From Trichaptum fuscoviolaceum (lineage: Eukaryota > Basidiomycota > Agaricomycetes > Hymenochaetales > Trichaptaceae), in NCBI GenBank assembly GCA_910574455.1, contig CAJSYZ010000011.1:1860001-1924000 (forward strand): a stretch of 64,000 nt of DNA, given 5' to 3'. Within the stretch, counting starts at the first letter, position 1. Each line of letters begins with the position of its first letter. The notes beneath the pieces were generated by a model that worked only from the letters and a program-made list of their open reading frames with translations, ran no database searches and was not told where the DNA came from. Shown here piece by piece: positions 1 to 12,658 of the stretch. The translations under genes were made by a program, and so were the position numbers.

Positions 1-381
1 AAGCCAACCCAATGTCGACGGCGTCGTTAGTGCAGTAAACGTTATATTAGCGAACACTGAACTACAAACAACACACATAAAGAGAACAAAAAAAACAGCC
101 AGGAGTGAATAGTAAACCCAAACAACAGACGAAGGCAGAATCAGGTATGGACGTGTGAGACATAACGCGTGTAACAATGTCACTGAGGGTATTATAACAG
201 AAAACTATGTGAAAGTCAATAGATGAGTGAGTAGAGAGGACTGCCAGACAAAAAGCAGCAAGGGCTGAAAGACACGGATGTACGGTGAGAGTCTATCAAC
301 TGAATACAGATAGAATATCCAGAGTCTTGTAGTGCATGCATAATGAGAATCTCGACCAGTCCAAAACATCTCAAAAAACAA
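1..381. other. gene-free left edge
   Basis: I see no coding region here. This is the 3' flank of the minus-strand cupredoxin-like gene and should hold its 3' UTR. Confidence 0.5.
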
Positions 382-1196
382 TCAGAGGAAAGCAAAGCCG
401 ATTGCAATGAATGCAAGCGGCGCGAGAAGGAAGTCCATACGCCCGAACGCCTGGAGCTGCTGTGCACCAGAGCTGGAGGACGGCGCCGTCGCGCTGCTGG
501 TATGCGCTGAAGTCGCAGACGGCGTGAACGAGGACGAGCTGGTACTCGTACCATTCAAGCGAATCGCATTGCGCTATATGAGATACGCGATATGTCCGCA
601 AATCAGCGGCACGGCTACGCGTAAGGGAAGGGAACGCACCTCGAACCCAGCCAGAGTCTCGTTCCCGTTCTCATTGCTATTAATAACACCGACGGCGCCC
701 TGGCCACACGCGCCGGGCGAGGCGTCGTAGAACCAGAACGGCTCGCCGAAGTTCTCCTTGAGGATGGGTACAGCGAGGATCGTGACCGCGGTCCCGTTCA
801 CCGTGTCGCGCGGGCCAGAGTCGAAGCCGTTGATGGTGATGTTCGCGTCGTGCGCGGGGATGCAGGGCGCGGCGAACGTCGACTGCGTCGCGGTGTGGTT
901 GCCTGCCGTGACTGTTCGCGCGTAAATATTAGAAGAAAACGAGACAAGGCGAGGACACGTACAGTTGAAGATGACGGTGTCGCCGATGACTGCGTCGACG
1001 CGCTGAGGCTGGAAGGTCGTCGTAGGATCGTCACTGGTTTCTTTTCCACCGACAGTAATCACAATAGTCGTCTGTGCTGCTGCAAACGACGCGGCGACGA
1101 GCTGGTTAAAAAAAACACGAATCGTCAGTCATTCGTCCCAATTCCACGAGCAGGAGTACTCACAGCTACGAGGGCGGACTTGAACATGGCGTGCAT
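382..1196 (-). CDS. secreted cupredoxin-like, serine-rich-tailed surface protein
   Basis: Four exons (1196-1164, 1101-963, 911-640, 573-382) join in frame to 211 codons, with GT/AG ends at every junction. The protein starts with a short hydrophobic signal peptide ending near AAAQ. A single cupredoxin-like domain of about 120 residues follows (ITVGG, then GDTVIFNF, GNHTATQSTF, and FWFYDASPGACGQGAVGVIN). A Ser/Thr/Ala-rich linker and a hydrophobic C-terminus without a charged tail fit a GPI-anchor signal. The family is common in fungi as extracellular serine-rich proteins with a cupredoxin fold; copper binding is not assured because the ligand pattern is incomplete (Cys and His are visible, a Met ligand is not clear). 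Function in the cell is unknown; a cell-surface location is inferred. Confidence 0.85.
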
Positions 1197-1925
1197 CTTG
1201 TCTGGTTGTTGAGGTTCGTTCGAATGACAGCCTACAGGAGGAGGTGAAAAAGAGCGTACAGTAGCTGTTACAACAGGAGGGGTGCGGAGGGAGTGAGGGG
1301 GGGAGGAAGGACGGTGGCCTGGCGACTGAGGACGAGAAGAAGGCTACCTATCTTCGCTCGCTCGTTTTCTTTCTTCTTCTTCGCATCCTGCCAGATGAAC
1401 TCCAAGAATATCGGTCCCGAATTCGGATGGTAATATGGTACCTGTTCGTCGCTATTGGCGGATACGAGCAAGTGACGTAGAGAACGCAGATAAGAACGAC
1501 ATTCCGATTAACGTTTGATTGTTGCCGACTTGCCGTCTCGCTTAACCTCCTTTGCTACCGCACTATATCATTTCATATAAAGGAGGAAAACACTAGGTAA
1601 CATCAGTAGTGTACACTACCATATAAAAGAGCCAATTGCATCATTCATCTTCAACAAAAGAGTTGTCCTCCGAGTCACCGTCTTCAGGTTGATAACACAC
1701 CGGATACAGTAGGGCATTATATTATCCGTTCATGACTTCGATCGCCATAAAAATGGACGGAGCGTGAGTCTCGCACCGGTTGTTGAGCGCCGAGCATTGG
1801 TATAATTACCACCTAGAGTTACAAACCAACCAGCCATCTCAGCATACGCATCATGTGAAAATCACTGCTTCCAGACAAATCAAAGAGGTGAATACATAGT
1901 AGATCAAAGCCAGTGTACGGTCCAT
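1197..1925. other. gene-free interval
   Basis: This is the promoter side of the cupredoxin-like gene and the 3' side of the P450. A pyrimidine-rich tract on the minus strand (about 1268-1400) lies upstream of the cupredoxin start, as is common in fungal promoters. Nothing else was recognised. Confidence 0.5.
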
Positions 1926-4393
1926 TCAAGTACGCTTCACGAAAACTAAGGGGATCCTGATAGGGCTGAAAAGTTGATGAATTCAAATCAGATACAGGGC
2001 AAGGGAAAACGAGAGCCTGGTACGTACGTCAACGTAATCCCAGGCTTACACCTCAAGATGCGTTCCTTGCGCTGCTCGAACGTCTCGTGCGCAAACTGCG
2101 GCTCCTCCTTCAGTTCGACACGGTACCGTGCAATCAGCACTGCCAGAATAGCTACGGCTTCCGTTTCGGAGAACCTAGTGATATAGTTATGACCTCGGTT
2201 AGAGATCTACTCGATAAAGGGGTTTGATTTGGGGCTCTCACCTGCGTCCGATGCACGAACGAGCACCTAAAAGACGAAAATCAAATTGGAGGAGGCGTTA
2301 AGACAATGAGGAGCAATAGGGACTAACCACCACTGAATGGTAAGAATGCGTCCCTCGGCCAATCCTCCCTAAAGCGCTGCGGCCTGAACTCGGACGGATC
2401 CTTCCAATACTTTGCTAATCATTGACAAATTCAGTTCAGATCAAAGGTGAAACTAGCTTGGACACAGAATCCGAAGGTACATACGATTATAATGCATCCC
2501 AGGAGTATACAAATTCACACTGCTACCTTTCGGCACGACAATAGCAACGCGCTCGCCAGCGTTGTTGGTCGTCATGAGCGTCGTGTCTTCAGCACTCTTC
2601 TTCGGAATACCTGGCACGGGCGGGAAAAGGCGGAGAGTCTCGAAGAATACGCTAATTACACAGAGGTTGTTAGTGTGTGATTCTTTGCATGTGCACAGAA
2701 TGTGCATACTCTAAACAGCAGGTAAGGGCGTTCATGTCTTCGTACGTCTATTTTTAAAGATATTGATTCTCGATTAAATCGGCAGAAGAGAAACCAAGGA
2801 AGGAAAGGCGTACCGGTAATCGACCATCCGGTAAGACTCTCTTTATTCCTTGATACAGTCGCTCTTCCTCGTCCGGATAGAGCGCGAGCAAGCCGAGTGA
2901 AAAGGCAAGGGTATGTGCAGTCGTCTTCAAAAATCATCCACAACCCAGTTAGCAACGGATTTAACGCATAGTCTGCAAATAGCCGACTGTGATGAGGTAC
3001 AAACAATAAACACACCTCATGTCCAGCTAACAAGAAAATGAAGATATTGCCCAACAGTTCTGAATCGTCAAGCGTGACTCCACCTTTCATGTTCTCTTCA
3101 TCCATGTTTGCGTCCAACAGACTATTGAACAGGTCATGCCTCTCAGCTTTGACTTCCGACTGGCGACGCTCATCAATCATCTCTTGCATGTATTTCTAGA
3201 TCAAAGAATAATTAGCGCTTCAAATATGTACATTGCCCAACACGCCTCAATTTCAAGGTGCCATCATGGTAACTTACCTTCAGATCTTCAAATGCCACAT
3301 GCACTCTATCCAGTTTCTTCCAGAAGGGGCGCAGGAAATGAGGAGCGGCAAGACGCAGGATCATGTCGGTCGATACCGTGTGGAGGGCGTCCTTGAACGG
3401 CATTTTGTGTCCTTCGGGGACGCGCAGATCTTGTGCGTAAGAGATGCGGCGCCCAAATCCTGCGGAACCAATGATGAGTAGCGTGAGCTAGTTTGGGGAT
3501 AAGTATGTTAGATGTGATGAAGGTGAAGGAAGGACGAACAGCAACGGTCGTATCTACGATATGCTCTATCTCGACGACGTCCTTATTTTGCCAAACATTG
3601 TTGATCATGTCAAGCGTTATGCGCACGGACTCCTCGAAGACAAGCTTATTGTTTGGCTACACGACATAATGTCAATCAATAGCCCAAACAAATGTGATAG
3701 ATTTACTGTACCTCCGAGAAAGCGGGATTCGCGATGCGCCTATGCTTCTTCCATTCATCACCCTCAGTCGCAACTATGTTGTCCCCAAATTGTTTCACAA
3801 TGTCATAGTTTTCCGTGCGCTTCGGCCATAGGGCACGTTGTGAGGTTATTAACTAACGATGCATAGGTTAGTTCCCGGTGCCGACATATGGTGCAAGGAC
3901 AGGAATAAGGATCAAAGGAGAGGAAAGAGTATACCTTGCACGCTGCTGCATCTCCACTGTTGTAAAGCACGCCCGGCGAGGGAAATATCCATGACTTTTC
4001 AAAATGTGCTGTTACGATCGTCGTTAACGCAGTATAAAAAGAAAAGGGGCGTACCAGTGAGACAATGTCCGAATCAAACCGTTCACAATCGTCATGCTTG
4101 TTATTGAACAGGAAATTCCGACCGAGAAATATGCCCGGAACGGGAAAGGGAAAGAAGAGACCGAGTACGGAGTACGGATGAATGAGAAGGCGACGGCCTG
4201 GAGCATATCTATGTGGGTTCGTTCAATAGGATAAATAAACTTTTGTTAGGCGTGCTGAATGACATGAAGTCATCGAGAAAAGGACAACGCACCTGACAGA
4301 TTTGAGAATCCTGAAGAACCCTATCACGCGTTGGACGACGAGAAGGGCAGTTGCAGAGCCTAGGATATAGTAGACGGTTGATTTGTCCGGCAT
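1926..4393 (-). CDS. cytochrome P450 monooxygenase
   Basis: About 520 residues spread over roughly a dozen exons. The N-terminus (MPDKSTVYYILG) is a single membrane anchor, so an endoplasmic reticulum location is likely. In order: C-helix WKKHRR, the I-helix oxygen-binding segment FLLAGHE (about residue 315), the K-helix ExxR (ETLR, about 370), the PERF-like FRPQRF, and the haem loop FSGGARSCIGR with the cysteine ligand near residue 458. That loop is split by an intron. The C-terminus needs a last intron so that ITLT joins PIRIPLVFVKRT and stops at 1926; reading straight through gives a less typical end at 1988. All catalytic landmarks are intact, so the gene should be functional. The substrate and CYP family cannot be told from this, and no biosynthetic cluster surrounds it. 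Confidence 0.9.
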
Positions 4394-5076
4394 CTTAGAT
4401 GAAGGTCTTTATGATGCAGGCGAGCGTGCCGTAAATGAGATGACTTGGAGAAGAAGTGGACAATCAACAGGTTGCCCTCAAAAGAAGACAGGGTTGAAGG
4501 GTCTTTGTGCACTCAATGGATCAACGTAGCTCTGTGACCTAGTAGAAGCTGGGCAACGGGTTCAATAAACCAAGTACTCGTGTCAGAAGCAGAAGGCGAG
4601 TCGCAGTGGTGGTCCTTGCATCTGCGTCGTTGTCCATCGCATTGCCCAAGGCTGCCAGCGCATAACCACCAGAAACAGCTGGGAACGCCATGCTAAGAAT
4701 GCACTTGCCGGCGGTGAGCCTGAGAGCAACGCCTGCAGATGAGGCAGAGTTCTTCAAGTTCATTTGGTTTCAGTTGATCGGAGATGGTACCTTGCCGCAC
4801 TGCCCGAAGCTTCAGCGCTTGCACTTGCATCAATTTCTAGAGGATAGCCATAAACTAGACATTCTCTGTTTCTTGCGGGAGGTAGCAGGGATTATTCGCA
4901 TGTTCAAATTGGCGGTGGTGAGTGTGGGAGGCAGCGAGTAGTAAGGGCACGGAACTTGAATACGCCCTGTTACTTCAGTCACGCATAAGTGTGACGTGAC
5001 ATGGCGTACCACCACTGGCAGTACTAACCGCGACACGCGGCATAAGGTTGACCGACATACTCTGTCAACAACTATA
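4394..5076. other. gene-free interval (divergent promoters)
   Basis: This lies between the P450 start and the next plus-strand gene. Short open frames here lack coding character. It probably holds both promoters. Confidence 0.5.
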
Positions 5077-6130
5077 ATGAACGAGCCTGCTAAACAAACA
5101 AGTCCTACACAAATTCAAAATTCTGAGCTTCTGAGACATGTCTCGAAGCTGGTCCAGAAGATGAAAGAGGCATCGCCAACTGACATTAACACAAACGAAG
5201 TGTTTTACAGTGCGGACATTCCCTTTTACGCCGGAGAATTAATACACTGACTTGTTTTGCTGCAGCACATATCACAAAGAATATTTTACCTTTGGCCAAA
5301 CCCTCTGACTGCCCGCCTATCACCGTCCTCACCTACCTAGTTTCCGTCATCCTCCAACCGACAATCGCCTACAGTCTCATGCCCTTCCTACTTGATATTC
5401 TTGCTCAGATCAATCTTATCCGGCAGAAGGTCGTCGCGACCGCACAAGACATCTTGGAGAAATTGAATCGCGGGGAACTAAGCCTTCCAAAAGGTAAGGA
5501 CGGGCTGGAGAAAACGAGGAAGATGTTAAAGAATTACGCGAGTGCGAAACGCGCTGCTGAGTATCAAAGTTCCTACCGGACTCTCATTCTTAAGTTATCT
5601 CAAGAGGTGAGTTCCTTCCCTTTCTCCTCTCTTCTTTCCTAAGCCTTGTGCCGCCACTGTCTAGCACATATACCATGTCAGGGCTACGCGCACTGACTCA
5701 TACATGCTCCCGGTACTCATGAAGGAATACTTCCCCTCAGTCTCTACAAAAGAGTCCGACCAAATATGGACACGTCTAAGACACTCCAATTTGTCTATTG
5801 ATGAGCAAACTGAGCTTACTCGCTGCGGAGAGAATTGTAAGGCGTTCCTCGTGAAAGCGCGCAAATGGGAAAAGGAGAGAGCGGAGTATTTTGCTAGCCT
5901 TGGGTAAACCATTTCTTCTTTTCTAAAACGCCTTTTCTGATTCGAGTTCGGTAAGGATGGTAGACAGGTTATACGAAGAGAGTGAACACCTCTCTTATAA
6001 TCATGAATTCAGAGCTAAATTTCCTGCGACGGGGATGGAAGGCGAATTAGTCGAATTGGTTCTGGACTTCGTTAACCTCGTGCAGAGTAGAGTTGAGGTA
6101 CTTGAAGAATTGTTCCCCCGAACGGAGTGA
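5077..6130 (+). CDS. unassigned helical protein
   Basis: The start chosen is ATG at 5077 (MNEPAKQTSPTQIQNSEL). A middle exon of about 5280-5606 follows, whose 5' splice partner is uncertain. A clear junction at 5606/5665 joins KLSQE to HIYHVRAT. A last short intron is near 5907-5950, and the stop is at 6128-6130. The middle exon begins with a hydrophobic segment (VLTYLVSVILQPTIAYSLM) and continues as charged helix (QKVVATAQDILEKLNRGE). The C-terminal half is charged and probably helical. I do not recognise the family. It sits between a P450 (divergent) and a transporter-like gene (convergent), with no sign of shared function. The first intron model is the weakest part. Confidence 0.55.
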
Positions 6131-6280
6131 TATCGACCTTGGAATAGACCCAACATTGACCTGCAAGACCACCTAAATATTGGAGGCTCATGAAGACACT
6201 ACTATATTAACGGGAGGTTACTATTCAAAACCAGATACGATGGAATCCAATTCTCCTGATACAGGAAGGCGGACCGTTGC

Positions 6281-9200
6281 CTAATGGAGGTTATACACCC
6301 TTTCATACTCTTGCCTCCACTCCTCGAACCCTCTGAACGGTACCTCTCCACATAGCCGCTTCGTGATGCGGTGCATCTCGTCCAGACACTATTTATGGAG
6401 GAAATGCGGAGTCGGTTGAAGTCAGTGACGATAGAACGACCAGGAGAGAGAATATATGTACCGTAATGGTATGGGCCACAGCGGCGATACCTGTTGCATA
6501 ATACATAAACTCAGGACTTTGCATGCGTTCGACTGGATCGATCTTTTCTTCTGTTCCTGCTTCTGTTTCTAAACCTCCTTCTGCTGCACCGTCTCGTGCA
6601 ATTCCGGCACCAGAAGATGCACTCAACGCAAGCTCCTTGTGTGACTGGTGGTAGAGCATGCGGTCTAGCAGAGAGCTAGGAAGGATTTGGTGTAACGGTT
6701 CACCTGTCCGCAAGGATTGCGAAACAAGCGCGAAGATGGACATCACATCTGTAATCTAGAAGAGTGTGTAACTTGTGAGGTTCTTGTACCATATTGCAGA
6801 GAAAAGTGGGAAGGGTAACTCACGAAATTCGGATTCAACACCAAGGTTCCCTTATTCAAACTCATGCGCCACTCCGGATCCAGGTGCCGTAATGCACTAC
6901 TCAGCTGAGCTAGCGACGACAACATCTCAAACTCCTTATCCAAAAGTGCACTGTACTCTTCAAATGGCCAAACTCCCCGAAGGTTTCCTTCCCATTTGGC
7001 CACCGTTGTCTGAGCACGAAGGGCTTGTAGTTGCGTTGCGAGAGGGATAAAACGAGAGCGGAATTCGTTGCCCCATTTAGAGGATGATTGGATAGGACTG
7101 GAGTCGTCTGCTGATTGTCCCTTCTCAACGTCACCATTGACTGAAACAGGTCTGCTCTTGCTTTTGACCTTTGACTTGTTATCTTGGGTCTCATCTTCTT
7201 CCTCCATAATCCACGCAGACATGAGCAATGCGTATAAACTAGAAAGTTCGCCGATGACCGTTGCGTTTTTTATTCGTACTGCTTTGCGTGCTGATGTCGG
7301 AGGAATCATCATTATAATAAATGACGCTCCACAACCTGAAAAAAAGGAAGTTATGGATCAGATTTTATCGCCTTGTCTATAATGTAAAGAGGTTCACCAA
7401 TCACAACCAGCACCCATCGTTTCCATGCAATCGACCAGCCAATACCTGGATTCCCTATCGTCATCAGATGTCCGTCGATCCAAGAGTATCCGACAATTAG
7501 GACGAAAGTCGCCTTTGAAATACGGCGCATTCATTATTTTCCTCTTCAAACGAGTCAGGACACAATAACTCACTGAACACATCATGACCGGTACCAAACT
7601 CGTGACTGGAGCGTTGATCCTTGCAAACAAAATGGGCACAAGTACAACCGCAGTGGCAGCCGCGCTACCGTACGGATTGCCGTTCCCGTGCCCATTCCCT
7701 GCGTACCATGTAACAAGACCGATAACCAAACCGACGAAGGTACCGAAGAGACGAGCAGCATAACTATTGTATTTAGAGAAGTTCAAGACGAGGAGTAGAA
7801 GACGATGGTAAGGGTGTTGCTTTGTGCCAAACAAAAGAGTGGGACGCACTTGTATAGCTGATCTGACATATAAATGTTCATCGTAGTTTGCGCCATGATC
7901 AACGCCCTATGATAGACTTAATTAGCTTAGGCCCATCTTGTATGAGCATTCAAGCATTAATCCCCTCACCACACACCCTTCTCGACGTAATAAAAGTCTA
8001 ATCAAGATCGTAAGCAAAAATTGAAGACGAGTGAGCATAACACGTACGCGCAAATGACGACAACGTCCCCGGGAACCATAGCACAAGCGAGATGATTACG
8101 TTCTTCCAAACGAACTGGAGGTTCATTCGATAAAATCAGCATCAGTCACCAACTCCTGACTTCATTTAAGGAAACTAAACGTATAAAGGGTATAACTCAC
8201 TATCGCCTCCGGCGTATGGTTCCATTTCCAAAATCGATGATTCAAATCCATCATCTTCTGGAAAGCATTTGCAGGCGGTCGACTATCGGGATCGCGTCTA
8301 TATGATTTCGTGCCTTCCTTATCTTTGCCCTTCTTCGCACTCTCGCCCTCATCTCCAGCAAGCGTCGAGTCATCGTCATCGACAATTTCATCCGGCCGCG
8401 CATCCTCGCCTGGTGCCTTGACCTTGCTTCGCCCAATAGCAAATTTGGCTACCTTTCGTAATCCGCCGGGAGCCCACAGCCTGCGGCGAGGTCGCTTGGA
8501 GCCAAGAGTCTGAAGGGAAGAAGCTAAGGAAAGTATAGAGTCACTAGTGGTGCAGATCTGCGAGGCGAAGACGCAGGCAATGATGAGCGGACGAAGGGGA
8601 AGTGTTGTGCGGCTTGGTACGGATTTCTGGCCATCTTTCGTTTTAGTCAAGCCCGATTCATCGAGTTCGGAGACATCAAGAGCAGAGGAGGCGACCGAGT
8701 TGCCGAACTTGTGATTGTGCAGATACTTTTGCAACACTGGGACAAATGGTTCAACTATCTCCATTCTCCCTTCTCTCCTATACTCCTCTAACTCAGTTTT
8801 AAGTACCTTCATTTTGTCGTCCAATGCTCTTTCTTTTTCTTCGACATTGTTCCTATGGGTTGAGCCGCTTGCCCATCGACCGTGATTCACCGCCCCTACA
8901 AATTCAGCGCAAGCGATCAGCGTAGCCGCACAGGCATTCCGAAGAGAAGTGGTTGAAGAAGAGAGAATAGGTAGTGTGTGGAGGAGTGGTTTGGCATATT
9001 GTTGTTGATGCTGGGCACTTGAGCCAGATGGAGGCAGGGAAGAAGCAAGGAAAAGTTGGCGTGTAAGATCGTCAGCTCCACCGATGTCCGCACTTTGAGT
9101 GGCTGGACTAGATGGTGTCGTATTGGCAGAAGATAATTCAGATAAGCCACGCGACAACGCGGAAGTGAAGGCGTGCATGCTGGCTATGTCACATAGTCAG

Positions 9201-10525
9201 CCGACAAGAAATCACTAACACAGATGGAAACAAACCAATGCTTCCCGTCAACACCTTCAGTGGATCTTCCAGTGAGGCACAATCATGCCCACTCCATCTT
9301 CCGAAGGAGAACTCAGCGTCGACGAGCGCGGTGCGGGAAGTTACTTTAAAGGGAAGACAGACAAGCATCAGATATCCACATCAGCTACTTTGCTAAAGAT
9401 GCAAAAACGTACGTCCTTGTAGAGAGAGGAGGATTCCGTTCCTCTTTCCCAGACTTTGCTTCTCCAGGTCCGAGACGGATCCCTTGTCGCTATCCTTGAT
9501 AGCTAAGACGGTGTCCTGGAATTCGATGAAAGTTGCCATGCTTTTAAGGAGTGTTTCAACGCTATCGAGGTATGCGTGTTGTAGTGTCTCTGGGAAAATT
9601 AGTATTATGGAAGCCAGTGCAATTGCAGTGTAGCAGCACGTGGATATAAGGAATGAAGAAACGATTGTGTAAGATGCAGCGGGAATGAGTGGACCAAAGG
9701 ACTGGAAAGGGGATTGATGTTAATTCTTGATAAGTGTGGATTAGGCGGAGCACGTACACAGAAAATATCGAGTACTATGGTACCAAAAATAGCCAAAAGA
9801 CTGAGGCGTGGCGCATACGCACGTACGTATGCGAAGAATGCGACACCTGTAGCAAGGAAGACACCATAGACAATGACTTCTCTGCGAACATTGATGTGAG
9901 ACCTGTGTGCTATAAGTAGTGCCTCAAGAGAACTCACCTCCAGTCAATGAACATGCCTTGGAAGACGTCAAGCTGAAATACAGCATCGGGGTTGACAGCA
10001 CCCGCCGCTCTAGGGAAGATCGGTAAGTAGCTATAAAGCAAATCAAAAACCCAGAAGCTCAGAACTTACCCTTGCTGGGCTCTTTGAAACTGGCTGGCAA
10101 GCAGTATCTGCGAGCGGGCTATAAGGGCGGCTCTCATTCCAGCCGCACCCCATGCCCATCCCAAGCACATTCCGACCAACAAAGTCATTATGGCGAATAT
10201 GAACATTTGTAAAGGCATGCTCGGCGGCAAAAGGAGTGAAGCTATCACCCCGAAGAATGCACTATCATCGAGTGACCAACATTAGCGATATACCATGAGT
10301 TGAAGAATTAGGTGCGTACGCATTTCCGAGAGCCTTAAGAGACGTTTCAGGGAGAAGCAATATGAACGTTGCCCAGGATGCAAGCCAACATCGTGCAAGA
10401 TTCTTCCAAGCGCGCGGGTTATTCAACGCCGCAGTAATCCAAGGTGGCAGAACCGAAGTGATACGTTGTTTTAAAGATTTCTTCTGTTCCTTCCCGTCCT
10501 TTTTGTTGAGCTTCTCATCGCTCAT
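6281..10525 (-). CDS. multi-pass membrane protein, aromatic-acid-exporter/FUSC-like
   Basis: A large multi-exon gene of about 1,050 residues starting MSDEKLNKKDGKEQKKS at 10525. A basic cytoplasmic start leads into PPWITAALNNPRAWKNLARCW and a first block of about six membrane helices. A long charged, acidic central segment follows (about 8250-8850). A second helix block comes next (YNSYAARLFGTFVGLVIGLV and WKRWVLVVIGVFASFILMM), then a C-terminal soluble domain ending CLDEMHRITKRLCGE. This layout matches the fungal families described as putative ER transporter 6TM N-terminal plus DUF2421 (ArAE_2), related to bacterial fusaric-acid and aromatic-acid exporters. The substrate in fungi is not established. 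Final intron: IT joins CLDEM with correct GT/AG; the stop is TAG at 6281-6283. The frame looks intact throughout, although I did not resolve every small intron. Confidence 0.8.
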
Positions 10526-10740
10526 GGTGGTTAGAAATGGGGGCTGGGTACAGAAGCAAATACATGATTTCGAGTTGAAGTGAAACGGCGACCGAACAGG
10601 CCAGGTGCGTCAACTCCTGGAGTCAGCCTCCGAATCGCGTAAGCCTCATTCGTAACGGCGCCTAATGGGCGCTTCAAGTTGTCGTTGGAAATTTACTTCA
10701 AATGAAAAATGTCTCTTTCTGATAGTCTATGAAGACACGT
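10526..10740. other. short gene-free interval
   Basis: Promoter of the exporter-like gene and 3' flank of the F-box-like gene. No feature was recognised. Confidence 0.4.
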
Positions 10741-11908
10741 TTAGGAAATGACAGAACATCTGCTCATGTTCCTCTGTTCCCTCTCTGATAATGCTCTCTC
10801 CCAAACATCCTCTTCACTTTCGACTCTCCAACCTTCTACTGGGCTACCGCTCGGCTCTTCCATCCTTTCAACAACATACACCCTTTCATCCATTTCTTGA
10901 GCCAACTCGGCCAGTTGGTTCATGTTCTCCCTGGTTTTCTGTTTCTTCATCCGAAACTCCTCCACTTCCATCATTGTCTGACTTTGACTAGTCCGGTAAT
11001 GCGGAGAGTGCCATGTTTCAAGCAAGATAACGACCATAACAATGCTTGGTGATGCCAGTAATGGAAGAACGTCGACGAACGGGTTATTGGCCTGGACAGA
11101 AAGAGGATGCAGCGGTCGTACTCGGAGTGCGATATGAGTGAGTCGGGGTAAACGCGCAATAGCCCGGGCGGAAACGTGGTGACGACAGAGGTTCGAGAAG
11201 TGTTAGGTGCGTAGTTTGCGACAAAATACTACCACCCCATGCCTCATGATCATCCCTTTGTTTCGTTCCCGAGTCGGTTGCCTCAATGAATTCCTCAACA
11301 TGCGCCTCCCAATCACTCGGAAACACGGGTCCTAGAACAACGAGCTCCCCTCCCGTAAGCCATGGCATCCGATTTACCGGATCGCCGGGGACTAGGCTTG
11401 AGTGCAAGAAAGATGCTTGCAACACAGCACGCGAAATCTGAGGGCAAAACGCAAATATAACCTCATACGGGTCCTCGTTTACTTTCAATGATCGCAGCGC
11501 GGGAGGTGAGGGAGGTCGTGACGGTGGTGGAGATGATGTCGGTGTGGAAAAAGGCGTCGGGACGTGATGAGTTATAATCAAGTTCCGGACGTACGGACCA
11601 GGATTTATGCCGGCTCGTGTTATCAATCCCTCTGAAACCCCTTCTCGATGGCCATCATAGTACAGAAGCAGTCGGACAAATCCATGTATCTGTGCAGGAC
11701 GCCGGAGAATGACGGAGCGGTACAGCTCACAAGCCGTCGCCCGTTGCACACCGGACGAGACTCGCGCACAGGTAAGGGCTGTCATGCGCGAGCTCGCTGA
11801 AGCTAAACGAAGGGCATGGTACACGAGCTCGAGGGGGAGGTTGGCCAGGGCCCCAGGGGACTTGAGAGTGTCTCCGACTCCGTAGTTTCCATAGCCAATG
11901 GGGCACAA
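10741..11908 (-). CDS. F-box-like protein with a frame discontinuity
   Basis: Starts MCPIGYGNYGVGDTLK and soon shows an F-box-like segment (LANLPLELVYHALRLASASS). The rest is in the style of the large basidiomycete F-box-like families. The first frame runs to about 11180. The C-terminal part (ARLPRLTHIALRV through LLETWHSPHYR to the stop at 10741) is in another frame. Either a single-base indel sits near 11190-11200 (THLTLL then SNLC keeps the sense), or an intron from about 11226 to 11115 is spliced in phase but removes protein-like sequence. If intact, it would act as a substrate adaptor of an SCF ubiquitin ligase; if not, it is a young pseudogene. Only family-level function can be given. 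Confidence 0.6.
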
Positions 11909-12318
11909 AAAGATCGGCAGTATGTATTCGCCTCAAGTTACTTTGCGTCGAACGCGGAGGCGAGTAGTGATAGTGAGCGTTGACAGCTGGAACGACACCA
12001 GTCTTAAATACCTCTCAAGCGTAAACTTTCCAAGATAAAATCAGCTCATTTTCAATCATTGCTTCTCCCGTATATTTCCGTTCTGCATCCGTTGAAGTTC
12101 GTCTTCGGGGTAAGAACCACGCCGATACTCATTGCTATGCCGCCCAAAGCTGATTCTACGACATATTGTGCTCTAGGGTCAATATCGGCGCTGATGAGCT
12201 GGATTCTGGATATGATTAAACAGTGACGCAAATCCAAGTCAGTATTATCTGATAAGATATGATAACCGTGATCGGCACACATCCGACCATTGGCACCTAC
12301 ACAGCCAATGCAATCAGA

Positions 12319-12370
12319 ACATGGCGTCCACATCGGAGCTTGAAATGTGGGACGATTGTGGACGCCATGT
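12319..12370. repeat. perfect 14-bp inverted repeat (hairpin)
   Basis: The arms are 12319-12332 (acatggcgtccaca) and 12357-12370 (its exact reverse complement), separated by 24 bases. It lies in non-coding DNA. It could be a short palindromic element or a remnant of a small inverted-repeat transposon. Confidence 0.75.
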
Positions 12371-12599
12371 GGGCTCCATATAAAGTGTAAGTGCCGGTCT
12401 TACATAGATATGCCAAATATGGCTCGATGATAGACGCCTGCTGGCACCCATGTGGGTAGCTATTCATATCGTATCCATATATTGTGCCCATGTCCGCTCC
12501 GTGTTTTCATGTAGACAGAACAATTTGTGGAATAGAAATAAATTGACAAGTCCCTCGCATCCTACCCTAAAGTAATACAGAGTTTATGTGTGATAAGGA

Positions 12600-12631
12600 A
12601 CGCGTCCTCCGAGTTTCGCGTCGCGACGCGT
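12600..12631. promoter_or_regulatory. two ACGCGT (MCB-like) boxes
   Basis: ACGCGT occurs at 12600-12605 and 12626-12631, joined by a CG-rich stretch (tttcgcgtcgcg) that holds a further partial match. They lie 59 and 33 bases before the ATG of the coiled-coil gene at 12659. ACGCGT is the MluI cell-cycle box bound by MBF (Mbp1/Swi6-type factors) in fungi and is typical of G1/S genes. Binding here is inference. Confidence 0.45.
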
Positions 12632-12658
12632 CTTTAGAAGCCTTACGGTACATCAATT

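Larger units (their letters stand above)
11909..12658. other. gene-free interval with hairpin and promoter boxes
   Basis: No coding region was recognised. It contains a perfect 14-bp inverted repeat (12319-12370) and, at the right end, two ACGCGT boxes just before the coiled-coil gene. Short minus-strand open frames at 12052-12491 overlap the hairpin and look non-coding. Confidence 0.5.

Noticed and set aside
12052..12491. Minus-strand open frames in the gene-free interval
   Set aside because: They overlap the hairpin, conflict in frame and lack coding character.
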